A stretch of 64,000 nt of DNA from Aphrocallistes beatrix (lineage: Eukaryota; Porifera; Hexactinellida; Sceptrulophora; Aphrocallistidae). The translations under genes were made by a program, and so were the position numbers. The notes beneath the pieces were generated by a model. It ran no database searches and was not told where the DNA came from. It saw only the letters and a list, made by a program, of their open reading frames with translations. Of this stretch, positions 1-12,383 are shown in pieces; the stretch's first letter is position 1, and every line of letters starts with the position of its first letter. The stretch covers positions 620,001-684,000 of the forward strand of contig OY725498.1 of the NCBI GenBank assembly GCA_963281255.1, given 5' to 3'.

Positions 1-2532
1 AGTTTTATAATTTCAAGTAGATTGTAATAATATGGTTTCAATTCGGAATTAATCATCAATGTATCAATGGCGGAGTGATTTACATTTCTGATTATAAAAC
101 TATATATTGTTTAAATTGATGTTTTTGAAATATTGTACCTTTCGACTCGAAAACATTTACGCCCATGTGACATAGATTGAGACTCTATTGATTAACTAAT
201 TAATTAGTAATCTATCTTTAGATCAAAATAAATGAGATGATTCATACTTTCAGTATACATACTCTCCATTAAATGAGAGATGATAAGTCCTGAACGATAT
301 GAATCATCTCGATTACATAGATATAATATATGTTAAGAATTCAACATAGATGTTATCTATATAGTTGAGATGATTCATCTTCTGCTGCTATCATTGAATG
401 AGAAGAGATGATCTATTCTAGTGGACAATTTACTAGTAATGGGAAATAGTCATCTCAATTTATTTAAAACTAATTGGATGAGAATATCTCAATGAAGAAT
501 TGTACCAAAAGACAATGTCATCTCATTTAATAGGACAATTATAAGGAAATCATCCTCGATAGCTAACAAAGTAAGTACTTAATTTAACATGAAGATCTTA
601 GGAGGATCAATTCCATCAGTTTTCCTTCTTTATATTGAGCAAAATAAAAACGACACATTTACATTTGGACGTTGTTTCATGCTACTAACAACTAAAATCG
701 CAATTGATAACCATAGATTATAGATACTTTAGGGACAAAGAGTATAAAATTGATCACTATTTTCATATTACATTTCTCTAAAATTTGTAGTTCTCCACCA
801 AAAATTTTTTTAAAAAACTTTTGGGGATATATTTAAACTAAAATGTATACTTTCAATAAATTGGGACTTTTCCAATTTTCCAATTTCCAATCCTTCTAAC
901 GATATAACACGTTTTTCTAATTTTTGCATTTCTCAGTCAGCATAGAATTCTCTTTCAAATGACTGATCCAGAATCGCGATAAAAATATTTTTTTTACAAT
1001 TTATGGCGTTGAAAGTCAAAAAGTTCTCAAATTTATGATTAATTTTGACTTTGAATTGCCATAAAATCTAACTATTTTTATCGTGATTCTGAACCATCAT
1101 CAAAAAAGGTAGTAATTCTACGTCGATTGATGATGTAACTATTGTGAAAACATAAGGTATGATGGTTTAAAGGGTTGGAAATTGGAAATTTTGCAAACTT
1201 AACTTAACTTAAGCTATGAAGTCAAGCATGTATTTAGATGAAATAAAGCACCCAAAGGGAATTTGATGTTTTTGGAGAACTATAAATTTTAAAAATTTTT
1301 GTCCAAAATAGAAGTATTTTTGTAATTTTCAGATTTTTAACCTTTAGGATAATCTACTTAATGTCTACGAGGCAATCATATGATATTATTCATATTACTT
1401 GTATAAGTTTAAATTACATCATCTAGCATAAAGTGACTCTTAAGCAGCATTCTATGCTGATATTGTACAGATATTGACCATATCAAAAACTATAAATTAG
1501 AAACAGCGAAACTAATTCTTAAATTCAATATTATATTTATGACTTGATGTTATTGAGTTCCAGTTTGGTATGTGTCAATTTTTAAAAATGCTTGTAAATA
1601 CACTTACTTTGTAATCTTATGCATTATTATCATTATTGTTATTATTGTTATTTAACCTTTTGAATTTAACACTGCAGTACGGCTCATATTATATTATTTC
1701 ATTTCCTAAAATTAGTAGTACATACATTGACTACTTTTTACTTCTCTACTATACTATGCTAAACCGCTGAATTGATCATCATGTCCGATCGGCCCAATAC
1801 ATTGAAACTCAATGGTTATTTTCTAAAAATAGTCTTTTGATTGTGTGCACTGTAAAAGCAAGTCACTACTGTTTAGATCCCTATAGATATATTTGCAATA
1901 TAAAATAATCCAATTCCATTTGCCAGCACAATTTGTCACCTATCTCGGCGAGGTATGAACATTTCGCTTAGATCTTCGAACTCTCTTGTAGACTATATTT
2001 ACTTGTATGCCAAACTTTTGGAAAAAGGAAATTTGTCAAAGGGAAGTTTATCTAAAGGAAAGTTTTTTATGACAGTTTACAGTGGAGCATCAGGGTACTA
2101 AAGCAAGATTTTATGAAGGGGATACTCCGATTTAAGGATTTTAGGACATGATTTATGAGAAATCTACCTTTTCAAATTATGTGTAAAAATGAACTGACAT
2201 ATAATCACTTGAGAATCTTACTCTCTATAGCGGTCACCTGTACATAACTGTTATCAATAATAAGCAAAAATACACAAATGGTGACTTAATGTTTCGGATC
2301 GTTTCGGAGATTTTACAATAACTTCACGAATCCATAATTTTGCATCTTATAGCATAACTTGAGGTCACAATTTTTGTACTTCTATGTATATGAGCTAATA
2401 TACAAATATCCACAATATAAATGGTCAAAATAAAAGAGACAGCTACCTTTAATTAATTATTTTTACCCATTTTTGCAATGACAATAAACAAATTCCTAAT
2501 TTAAAAAAACATTAGCAAACTTGGCCAGTAGT
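1..2532. other. Intergenic region upstream of A1, paralogous to 44.1-50.1 kb
   Basis: No convincing coding region is visible. Many short AT-rich blocks recur further along: the 'tagtcatctcaatttattta' stretch near 445 is found again near 46730, and the 'gttattgagttccagtttgg' stretch near 1550 is found again near 50000. The segment near 1710-1740 matches both flanks of the large inverted-repeat element at 50156-53736 and so represents the site before insertion. The region appears to be one copy of a duplicated upstream block, since A1 follows here and A9 follows the other copy. Confidence 0.6.
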
Positions 2533-4140
2533 ATGGCATTTTTCAAGAAACCAAATATTTTAAACGATAAAAAAACAGTGAGAGAGCAAAACTTTGATCG
2601 GACCTTTATTTTATTCGGAAAAGGTTCCACTGGTAAAAGTACTCTAGGAAACTTGCTTTTGGGAGGTAAACCTTTCAAAGAACACAAAGTGACTGAAGGA
2701 TTCGGGCTTACAAAGAAGGTCCAGTCAGCTGATTGCAAGATTGATGCAGCAAAAGTATACGATTTTTGTGAAATGAATTGCGAAATTGATAACAAACTAA
2801 AGATCCAAGTACTTGATCAGCCGGGATCAAATGATCACGATTTTACTCAAGAACAATACTGCACTTTTCTAAAACAATGCATTGCAGAGGCTAAAGCTGA
2901 AATGTCTGCCTCTTTTCTTATTCTTATCAGCCTCAATTCAAGACATTTTACTGCAAAAGAACTGCTAACGATTCTGAATTTAGCAGAAATTCTATCTGAT
3001 AGTGCGTATAGCTTTTTTCCAAATGCCATTGTAGTGTTCACACAAGCAGACAATGTTGTTCCGGATATGAATCAAGATAGACTTGAAGAGGTACTTCAAG
3101 CTAAATTGAAAACAGAAGAATATGGAAGCGTCCAAGATTTAATAGAATTTGTGGGTGGGAGGTATATTTTCGTAAATGCAGGAGATACAAGGGCAAGTAA
3201 CAGAATTAATATTTTAAAGACACTTTTTCAGCTAATCAGACCTCATTTAAACCTGTATATTCACGGAAATAACGCATTTAAAGGAAATGAATTGAAAGTT
3301 TTATTGGGAGAAAATGAGAAAACTAAAAGTTTCGGAAGGAAATTGCTTAAGTATGATGTAGAGTATCATTTTAAATTCGACTTAAATCTGTTTAAAAAAT
3401 CAGAAGTGAAGGAAATTGAAGAAAAGGTTGTAAATGCACTGAAAAATCTGAGTAGTTTTAACAATGGAATATCAACAATCGTGTTATTGATTAATTTCGA
3501 AGAGCTTTTCAACATTGAAATGTACGATCTTATCGTCAATACTCCTAAAGCGTACAATCTTGATGAAGCATTCAATGCAAATTTCTGGAGCTATGCATGC
3601 ATCATGTTTCGTGTACCAGTCGATAGCGAAGAATTTGTGAGAAGGAATTTTGAGAGTAATAAGTTATTAGAATCATTGGCTCTGAAGGTTAATCACAGAT
3701 ACGCTTGGATTACAGAGAGCATATCTCCTGAGGAATGTTCTAGAAAATTAACTGACTTGGCTAGGAAAGTCAAGCAAGATACAGAAGGGAAATCCTACAC
3801 TGATAGAGTTGTGTTAGAGGAGATGAGCAGGATGATTGATGGATCTGCTAAACTTAGAAAAGGTAGGAATAAGGAACAAATGGGTGCTGGAATACAAAAT
3901 TCAGACATACGTAGAGAGGTCCCAGTCTTTCAGGGAGGGCCAAACGATAGAGTGCTAGTGAATTCTAACAATTTTTTCTGGGATAAAGAATCAATATCGC
4001 CTCAAATCGGTTATTACATCCTGAAGAATCTGAGTCCTGACCTTGCTGAAGAATTCAGGAAGAAATATCCCTATGAAGGGAAGAAAATTCCCACAGAAGA
4101 ATACTCAGCTTTTTGTCTTCAAGAAATGAAGAAATTCTGA
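2533..4140 (+). CDS. A1: AIG1/GIMAP-like GTPase with C-terminal pseudo-GTPase domain
   Basis: Single-exon gene, 535 residues from the ATG at 2533. The open frame extends 12 bases upstream only through a TTG, and the paralogue at 55099 also starts MAFF. Domains: an AIG1-type G domain at about residues 22-235 with P-loop GKGSTGKS (29-36), G3 DQPG (95-98), T-Q-A-D (170-173) as the base-recognition motif and the GGRYIFVN strand. A second G-like domain follows at about 238-420, where the P-loop position reads GNNAFKGNE and cannot bind phosphate normally. The C-terminal module (about 455-535) contains SPQIGYYILKNLSPD. No signal peptide or membrane segment is seen. The family binds GTP and often oligomerises on membranes; the role here is inferred. 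It forms a duplicated pair with A2, matching A5+A6. Confidence 0.92.
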   Translation: MAFFKKPNILNDKKTVREQNFDRTFILFGKGSTGKSTLGNLLLGGKPFKEHKVTEGFGLTKKVQSADCKIDAAKVYDFCEMNCEIDNKLKIQVLDQPGSNDHDFTQEQYCTFLKQCIAEAKAEMSASFLILISLNSRHFTAKELLTILNLAEILSDSAYSFFPNAIVVFTQADNVVPDMNQDRLEEVLQAKLKTEEYGSVQDLIEFVGGRYIFVNAGDTRASNRINILKTLFQLIRPHLNLYIHGNNAFKGNELKVLLGENEKTKSFGRKLLKYDVEYHFKFDLNLFKKSEVKEIEEKVVNALKNLSSFNNGISTIVLLINFEELFNIEMYDLIVNTPKAYNLDEAFNANFWSYACIMFRVPVDSEEFVRRNFESNKLLESLALKVNHRYAWITESISPEECSRKLTDLARKVKQDTEGKSYTDRVVLEEMSRMIDGSAKLRKGRNKEQMGAGIQNSDIRREVPVFQGGPNDRVLVNSNNFFWDKESISPQIGYYILKNLSPDLAEEFRKKYPYEGKKIPTEEYSAFCLQEMKKF

Positions 4141-4820
4141 GTATTTCATAAGTGTTAATTAAGCTTTAGATCATCTAGGCTTTACTGTATTTACAGTAGA
4201 CTAACTATCCATCAAGTTTTGTATTCAGATATATACAAATATCTGACATTTTATATTTATACCTAATTGCTGTTAGCTATCTTAAATCGTATTTAGATCA
4301 TCATGAAAGAAAGATACTTCATTTATCTAATCAAAATTGTGGTGTTCCTTTGTACCTGTAATAATCCATTGTATTGAATCATTGCAAGTTTTTGATAATA
4401 TTCCAAATTTTACTATAGTATAAACAATATCTGTTTTAAAATTAGTATCATCGTCCAAGATAATCCTCAAATTCATCAATCCAATCGATGTTTTTCTAAA
4501 ATGATTTTGAAAAGTCTTCAATACTATATTTACAAACGAATCAGGTACACAGTAAGTTCTTTTTTTGACTCCTCAATTACTAGGTTACAGGTTGAGATTA
4601 TTGATGAGTTCTCTTTTTAATGTTTTGGATCCTCCTGTTTACATAATTAAATAAATTGCGCCCTGGTCAAGGAAATATTCAATTAGAATTTAAATTCTAA
4701 AATTAAATGCCATCTGGGGCTGTAAACTCAATTTTTCAATAAAAAAATGAGCTTAACAATTGTTGAATCTTTATGTTAGGATAGTTCCCATATTTTATAA
4801 AGGAATTCTAATAGCAAAGC
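4141..4820. other. A1-A2 intergenic spacer, duplicated at 27.6-28.7 kb and 38.3-39.7 kb
   Basis: Non-coding. Its start matches the sequence after A5 (27640 on), and 4415-4500 matches 39641-39725 closely. The two related spacers carry transposon insertions (a 184-bp element at 27957 and a mariner at 38659) that are absent here, so this copy shows the uninterrupted state. Confidence 0.6.
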
Positions 4821-6383
4821 ATGGCAAAACTTATGAGTAGATCTGGAACAGTTAAAGTCAGAGATTGTGATCGAACCTTCATCTTATTCGGAAAGAGCAA
4901 CAGCGGAAAGAGTGCCTTAGGGAATTTATTATTGGGATCACACGCCACGACACATTTCAGTACTCATCCACTACATGAACCATCAGGACACACTAAGAAG
5001 ATGCAGTCAGGAGAATCTGAGATAGATGCTAAGATAGTGTATGGAGAAGGATATACTGGACATAATAGAGTGAAGATCCAGGTCATAGACCAACCTGGTT
5101 GTAATGATAACGATCACGCTATATTCTCAAACCAATGCCTCGAAATGTCAAAATCAAAAAGAAAGACTACATTCCTGATCGTCATTAACCTCACTTCAAG
5201 GTATTTCTCTCAAGACGAGTTCCTATCAGTAATGAGAATGGCCGAAATTCTCTCAGAAAACAAACATTGCTTCTTCTCGAATGCGATTATAGTATCTACC
5301 CATGCTGACATACTCGACAAACATCTGAGGAAGGATAAACTGAAAGAAATCGTCCATCAGAAGTTACAGCAAGAAGACTTCGGTTACATCCAGGCGCTGT
5401 TGGATCTAGTGGAACACAGGTACATGTTCGTAAACGCAGTGAATAATGGGGAAGTGAACAGGGGTGACACCTTGGAAGAACTCTTTCAGTTAACCAAACC
5501 CACTTTGAACGTGTGTATTGATGGGAATACAGGATTTATTGGGCGTGATCTCAAACTATTACTAGGGAATGAACCTACTATTAACAATACACCTATCTAT
5601 GATGTAGAATATCATTTTAATCCAGAACTTAATCCGATTACACGAGATGACATCAAGCTTATGAAAGGGAAAATTGCTCATGCACTCGACAAGCTAGACA
5701 AGATCAGTAACGGAATATCTGCAATCGTGATACTGATTAACCTAGAAGAGAATTTCAGAGAAGAAATATACAATCACATCCTCAATCTTCCTGATGCATA
5801 CAGCCTTGGTGATAAGTCAAAGCAGCATTTCTGGGACTTTGCTTGCATCGTATTTAAAGTTGGAACCGACAGTAAGGACTACGTCAGACGAGAGATTGAT
5901 GTTAACCTTCGACTCAAGAATCTTGACAAATTGGTTCAGTCAAGATACTGTTGGATTACAGACAGGACATCTCCAGAAGAATGCAATGAGAGGTTAGGGA
6001 ACCTGGTTAATGAGGTTACCTCGTACAATCATTGGAAGACATTCACTGATAGCACTGTAGTGACAGAGATGAGGGATAGTATACAGGAATGGTTCACTCT
6101 CAAACATTCAAATGATGTAAGAATACAGCCTGGAGTGCAATCGGCAAATGCATCCACAGATGGAGCTATGTCCTGTGACATTCTTTCACTTAAAAACGAG
6201 CTGCTCTCTATCAATCACAGATTCTGGGGTAAAGAGAACACCCAGATATCTGCACTAATCGGCTATTTCATTTGGAAAAATATTGATACAGCAATAGCTA
6301 AAAGATGGAGGAAGTATCCCATTTATCAAATTGCTAAGGAAGATTGCATATATTTCTTCCTTAAACCGTTTAAGACAATTTGA
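4821..6383 (+). CDS. A2: AIG1/GIMAP-like GTPase with C-terminal pseudo-GTPase domain
   Basis: Single-exon gene, 520 residues. Start chosen at the ATG at 4821, ten bases after 'atag', the same spacing as in A6. Domains: AIG1 G domain at about 14-225 with P-loop GKSNSGKS (24-31), DQPG (90-93) and THAD (160-163). The second G-like domain starts at about 229, where the P-loop position reads GNTGFIGRD. The C-terminal module contains ALIGYFIWKNID near residue 490. A2 is almost identical to A6 (28671); A6 differs mainly by a few extra residues after the pseudo P-loop (NIRKDTA). Cytosolic by sequence, with no lipidation or membrane signal seen. Function beyond GTP binding is inferred from the family. 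Confidence 0.92.
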   Translation: MAKLMSRSGTVKVRDCDRTFILFGKSNSGKSALGNLLLGSHATTHFSTHPLHEPSGHTKKMQSGESEIDAKIVYGEGYTGHNRVKIQVIDQPGCNDNDHAIFSNQCLEMSKSKRKTTFLIVINLTSRYFSQDEFLSVMRMAEILSENKHCFFSNAIIVSTHADILDKHLRKDKLKEIVHQKLQQEDFGYIQALLDLVEHRYMFVNAVNNGEVNRGDTLEELFQLTKPTLNVCIDGNTGFIGRDLKLLLGNEPTINNTPIYDVEYHFNPELNPITRDDIKLMKGKIAHALDKLDKISNGISAIVILINLEENFREEIYNHILNLPDAYSLGDKSKQHFWDFACIVFKVGTDSKDYVRREIDVNLRLKNLDKLVQSRYCWITDRTSPEECNERLGNLVNEVTSYNHWKTFTDSTVVTEMRDSIQEWFTLKHSNDVRIQPGVQSANASTDGAMSCDILSLKNELLSINHRFWGKENTQISALIGYFIWKNIDTAIAKRWRKYPIYQIAKEDCIYFFLKPFKTI

Positions 6384-6484
6384 TTGTTGTGCATTGTTTC
6401 TATATTTGTTATTAACTATTATATAGAATATTAGCATAGGATATACTACATGTATGTAGTTATTATCAGAGAATAGATCAACGG

Positions 6485-6792
6485 AACGCGACGGGACGTG
6501 ACGTGACGTGACGTGACGTGACGTGACGTGACGTGACGTGACGTGACGTGACGTGACGTGACGTGACGTGACGTGACGGGACGGGACGGGGCGGGACGGG
6601 ACGTGACGTGACATGACATGACGTGACATGACGTGACGTGACATGACGTGACATGACGTGACGTGACATGACGTGACGTGACATGACATGACGTGACATG
6701 ACGTGACATGACATGACGTGACTTGGCGTAACGTGACGTGACGGGACGTGACATGACGTGACATGACATGACATGGACGGGACGGGACGACG
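6485..6792. repeat. (ACGTG)n pentanucleotide satellite
   Basis: About 300 bases of tandem ACGTG with ACATG and ACGGG variants. The variants cluster in the second half, while the first half is a nearly pure run. It starts about 100 bases after the A2 stop codon. Long open frames on the minus strand (Met-Ser-Arg-His-Val repeats) are products of the 5-base unit, not genes. Confidence 0.95.
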
Positions 6793-7170
6793 GGATTGGT
6801 TAACCGATATTCGGGGTCGGTTATTTTGGTTTCCTCCAGGGCGGTTAACCGGTTAACCGATGTCAATATTAATTAGTATAAATATGGATTTGTCGACTAA
6901 TATTTAACCTGATATTGAAAAATTTACAATCTTCAGTGGTCTCTAAATATACTGTTTGGTTAGAAAAATTGTAATACAAGTAATATTGTAATATTGTAAT
7001 ATCAAAATTTTACTGTAGAAGTAATATTCATGAATCGCCATCGAAAAACAATGAAATTAGTCTAAATATTTAGAAAATAAAGCAGATCGGCTAACCGATC
7101 CAAAATTTTCTTAACCGTTAACCGTGATTGACGGCGGTTAGCCGGTTAACCGGTTAACCGAATCCAGCCT
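6793..7170. repeat. GGTTAACC-rich palindromic flanks
   Basis: Two clusters built from GGTTAACCG units sit at about 6794-6862 and 7086-7162, in roughly inverted arrangement around an AT-rich core. This may be a small fold-back element next to the satellite. No target-site duplication could be defined. Confidence 0.5.
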
Positions 7171-7411
7171 TGCCCGATGCAACAATATTTGAGTCTTGCA
7201 ATAACACTTCTAATAGCCACAAATTTGCACATCTGAAATCAATATTGGATACTACTTGTAGTAAATTATTTAATAAATTAGCAGTGGACATTAGTCATCA
7301 TAATCTGATACGATTGGAGATGATATAATCTCCACAAACTCATATGTGAATATGCTATATTAAAATATAAATCTCTGATCTAATATTTTGTTTAAATTAA
7401 AATTAGTAAAT

Positions 7412-10400
7412 ATGGCTACATGTGTGGTCGAAGATAGAGAGCCAACATACAGAATAACCATACATGGCAACAACAAATTCAAATCAGCTCATCTTTTGGA
7501 TCAAATAAATCAGGACGAAAATATCAATACTGAAATGGAAAAATTCGAATTACTCTTATTCTCAGACTTAAACTTGAACAGAACATCCTCTCAAGTTGAA
7601 CCCAGCGAAGAGATGTTAGAGTTAATAGAACAATCAGAACATAGCCTAGAAGTATCGGCTGTTTTAGTGCTCATCAGCTGTACAGAGATATTCAGTGAAG
7701 GAATGCACAAATTAATATTGAAGCTACCTTACAACAAATTCTACGGATTCAATCAAAAGAATGAGAAAGAGTGTTGGAAACATGTCATAGTGGTATTCAC
7801 ATTTGGAAATATTGAAGGTGAGCTAGAATCTAAAGCGGAACAAACAATCTCTAAAAACGGTGGAGTGAAAGATATTGTGAAAAAAGCTGGGAATAGGTAC
7901 ATTTGTATGTCGAATAAGATCTCATTGCATGAACTAATAAAGATGCTAGTGGAGAAGATACAACCATTATATGGAAAATTGATTGTAGGAGAACACTATT
8001 TAGCTAGGTAAGTTTATTTATTGAGATAATTTTTTAAATAACTTTTCAAGTTTATGGAGGAGAGTTTATATACTACATTCACTACTATTATACACAGTAA
8101 CCTAAATCTTTGAATTCGCTTAGATAGAATGTCAGCCTCTCTTTTACCTTCCTAATGAATTCTTAGCAGATATTACACTGATTGACTACTTAAAATATCA
8201 ATATTCTGCTTTGGTTACAGAAATAACATTGAATATGACTAATTCAGATTGGTTAGATCTCAAGAAAAAGTCAATTCATCATTATCTGAGCAAAAAGATG
8301 TCATACAAACCAAAGAGGAAGAAAACATTGGGATAAAGCGAAGATTCATTATAATGGGAGAGAGAAACAGCGGAAAAAGTACTCTAGGAAATCTGCTGTT
8401 AGAACCACGTGAATCACAACCTTTTGATACTGCTTGGTACACTAAGCCATCAGTAAAAGCAACAGATATGCAAGTGGGTGAGGTTGGGATATGTAAGATG
8501 TTTGCAGGCGAAAAGAGATGTACTTGGTTTTCAAATGAAAAATTGAGGATAGAAGTAGTAGACGATCCTAATTGTACCAAACCAGAGAAACAAAAACAGT
8601 TTTTAGAAAAATGTGTCGATAAAAGAGGAAATCCCGAGCGATAACCTTTCCAATTCTTATTAATTCAAATTTCTGTTCTTTCTCAGAAGAAGAATTTAAA
8701 AATATCAAGGATGCTGAACAAATCTTATCAAAGTTAAAATTTGAACTCTTTACAAACGCCATTGTAGTCTTCACACACGTGGACGAACTTGTTCTATATT
8801 CAAAAGAAACTCCTGAACAAATACTAAATAATAAGTTACAACAAAAAGAGTCTTTTTACATAAAAAGATTGATCGATTTAGCACATCAAAGACATATATT
8901 CATAAACACAATGAACTTCAGCAGAATAAATAGAAATGAGATCCTAGACAAACTCTTTGAATTTGATAATTGGGATAATGACTTTGGTGTGAAGATAATC
9001 GATAAAGTTAGAGACCTGAACACTTCCTATAATACACCAATCAGGATATTTTCAGATATCACAGAAGATGAACGTAAAGAGAAAATCTATCAAGAAGATC
9101 TAAAGCTTGGAAAAAAATTGCTGGAAGACATTGAGGAAGATAAAGACATTGATTCCTACAAATGCATCGTTTTAAAAAGGAAGGAAACACATTATGAAGA
9201 TCTGATACAATTTACTCCTCCTCCGACACCCGAGGATTGCACAGGTCAACAAGACCAAAAAGATCTTAAAGAGCTAAGATCTAGCACCGCAGACAAGATT
9301 GATGTTAGGCAAATAACTGAAGCACTCAAAGAACTGAGTACTACTAGTAAGATACCCATCACGATATTTTCAGATGAAACAGAAGAGGAATGTAAGAAGA
9401 AAATCTACCAAAAAATCCTTGAACTCTCAGAAGCACTCCTGAAAGGTCCGCCGATGCAAGATGATCATAACGATTCCTGGACTTTCACATGCATTGTCTT
9501 TACAAAAAGCAACAAAAATAAAGAACCTGAGATTCCAAAAAATCCTAAAAATAGACAAGGTTTGAACACTTCCTATAGTACACCATTTTCAGATAACACA
9601 GAAAATCAACATATGGGAATCTACCGAGGATTAAGACAGTCTAGAGAAGCAACACCTCTTCCAAATCAAATTAAACATTTCAATGAACTTGAAATAAAAG
9701 TTTCAACGCCAAGAATAGCTGATGGAGACAAGTCTTCTATTCCGGAGAAGGATATTGGAAAAGAAATAGTTGACACACTTAGGGAACTGAGTATTGAAAT
9801 AAACACACCGATCATAATAATACTGATACGAATAAGAGACAATTTCGATGAAGAAATCTACACTCACATTCTCAGGTGGATGAAAAATGATAATACAAGT
9901 TTGATAGCAGATAAACAACTTCGTTCTCCGGAGTTTGTGGGCTTGGTATTTGAATTATCTTTCAAAAATGGAAACATTTTCAAAGATAAAATGATCGAAA
10001 ATCAATTTTTGAGAGATTTAGTTGAAAAAGTGAATCACAGATATGCATATATTACAGAAGAAATGTCAGCGAGCGAATGTTCTAGAATTTTGAAGAATCT
10101 TATAAGGACAAAGTTTCAAAATGAAACAACTGAGATTCTTAACACAAAAGGCATCCAAAAATCGAAACAGAGCAATTGCAACAGAATCACAGCTAAAAAA
10201 CAAGATGGTATAACCACAAATAAAAATGTCACGGGATTGAGTAACTGGACTAATGTACCAAATAAAAAGATTCCTTCGAATTTGGAAGATGCAGAGCCAA
10301 TGATTATTCTCCATAGCAGCATGGTGTTTGCAAATAAGAAATCAAAAGTCTCTTTATTCAGCTACTTTACCCTTGATAAGATGAGTTCAACTGAAACAGA

Positions 10401-10443
10401 TTGGAATGATGATCAAGACTCAGATCCACAATTCAATTATTGA
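7412..10443 (+). pseudogene. B1: three-part AIG1-like protein gene with one frameshift
   Basis: Exon 1 is 7412-8007 and exon 2 is 8257-10443 (GT-AG intron, phase 2; an alternative acceptor at 8247 would add three codons). Exon 1 encodes a P-loop-less G domain with the signature ISCTEIFSEGM. Exon 2 has P-loop GERNSGKS, then DDPN where G3 is expected. The frame breaks between about 8620 and 8641: the first frame stops at 8642, and homologous coding (Thr-Phe-Pro-Ile strand, then VFTHVDEL) continues in the next frame from 8641. Removing the break gives one long protein whose C-terminal half contains repeated copies of the degenerate domain core and ends with an LFSYFTLDKM module. The 3' part stays open for over 1.6 kb, so the frameshift is either recent or an assembly error. 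Confidence 0.75.
8008..8256 (+). other. B1 intron 1 (phase 2)
   Basis: Donor gtaagt at 8008 and acceptor ttag at 8253-8256. Joining AG with ATCTCAAG gives Arg-Ser-Gln, which aligns with the Trp-Tyr-Gln and Gly-Tyr-Gln junctions of B2 and B5. Confidence 0.7.
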
Positions 10444-12383
10444 GATGTAAGAAAAGAACTATGCACTAATTAATGTAAATGGATCTGTTAATTTGCTACT
10501 TGAAACTTTATTGAATTCCTTGATGATAATCATACCTCCTGTAGTAAATCTATAAGATCATTTTATGATAACTATACTAGCGTTATGTTATAAAGGAATT
10601 AGTACTTATACAGTTATCATCGCTATCATCGATAATTAGCAGATTTAAACCAATGACTTAATATTAAAAGCCAAGAATCTCCCAGAAATTCAAAATGTAT
10701 CCCCAAAACGCTCAAATCCCTCACTGACAACCACTGAGATCGTTGTGGTCATAATTGTATAGTACTACCGATGATCTCCGTCTAAGTAATTCCATGTGTG
10801 TAATCTAATTTTAGGTTTAATATAGCAACATGCTAGATTGGAGTGTAAACCAATTTTTTGACCCTTGATTCAAATTTTAAAACTTAACAGCGTTAACCTA
10901 TCACGCAACAAAATGATCACCAATATAATCCTTCTAGTGGAAACTTGGCTTTTTGTGCAACGCTTTGGAAATTGAGACTAGCGTACTAACTACCTCGAGT
11001 TGCTAGTTACTATATTGAAACACGCTATGATATCTGATCACCTCATGGCTTGAGAAGGAACATAACTTTAGGAGACTAAATATAATGTAATTCGACACAT
11101 ATATTCAGTAGGCATTGATTTTTCTAAATATTCTCAGGGAAGCTACAACTTTAGTTTCCTAAAATAGGTATAGATCAAACTCTAAAACTCTCGTCCACAT
11201 ACAATCTGGTCCATAACATACATAACAATTTAAATACTGTCAACTCCTGGTAGAATGTGAATATTGATTTAAGAATAAGTGGAGTTGCAATTTGAATTAA
11301 TAATAAAATAACCCCAAATCATTTTATATTATACGTAAAGCGATATTTCGTTATATGTGACTTGGATGTTTAGTCATATAGCAGATCTTTAATTAAGCTT
11401 TACATCTGATTATAGAGTGATCTGTACAAAGCTTTATAGTAGCATTAAACTCTAATACATATCAAGTTGGAATTGAATTCGGGTTTTTGGGTCGAGTTTG
11501 GGGTGGGCCCAAATCAAATCAGGCCTCTACAGGAAATGTAGACAGTGTGTACATTTCACTACCAACACTTGTTTTAATGAATTAAAATTCAGTCTCTAGC
11601 TATGGACCAATATATTATAATAGATAGAATATAGTCGATTTTAAGCTCATTAACCCCGGATGGCTTGGGTTTTTTCTATTTATAGAAAATAACCTAAATT
11701 TGTATGGCTTCCCGCCTAAAATTTCTTAAACCGGAAATGACGCGACACATTCCAGGGGCAACGGGGGGTATATAATTATAATTATTAAGAGATTCGGGAG
11801 TTGATTCTGACAAGTTAATCCAATCCAACTCTGGACTATACGACTGAGTAAAATTGTGGTCTGACTAACTTATTTTTTAAAATTTGTAACATTGTTCCTT
11901 ATTAAATATGAAAAGTTAAAATTTATGAAAAGATAATACCACAATTAGTTGCTACACATCTTTAAGATGCATTATCCCCACTAATTAGAAATGTTCTCAA
12001 CGTCCCAATAGAGGTTCACAAATCCACGCGATCAATTTCTGTTTTATAAAATTAAAAAGTTAACAAGAGAAATTTCATACATTAATAATATGGGTTCTGA
12101 TTAGCGAATACAATTCGACTAGTTTTGTGAGAATATGTGAATACCTTGCAATGTTCCACCAATTTACATCTCTACTATGATTTACTGTAACTTGTTTCAA
12201 AGTAAAGTTTACTTTTCTAACGAATGATCAAGTTCTCTTATTAGCCATAATTCTATCAATAAGGATGTCCTGCTAAAAGAATAAGAAAAATTGTACATAC
12301 CTAGTATGATAAGAATAGATTCTTTCATTTATTTACATTTCCAATTTTTTTCAAATACTATGGCGTTAGCATTCAGTCTAGTA
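10444..12383. other. B1-B2 intergenic region with a block shared with 18.85 and 25.33 kb
   Basis: No gene seen. The stretch 10960-11340 matches 18850-19098 and 25340-25690: all three contain a 'tatctgatcac(c/t)tcat' box followed by a 'cagtaggcattgatt'-like box, in the same order. This is either a duplicated upstream block or a conserved control region. Confidence 0.6.

Noticed and set aside
4794-4802. TATA box for A2
   Set aside because: It is only about 20 bases before the ATG, too close for a normal start site unless the leader is spliced.
6255-6866. Overlapping minus-strand open frames of Ser-Arg-His-Val repeats
   Set aside because: Direct translation of the ACGTG satellite; all three frames are open because the unit contains no stop codon.
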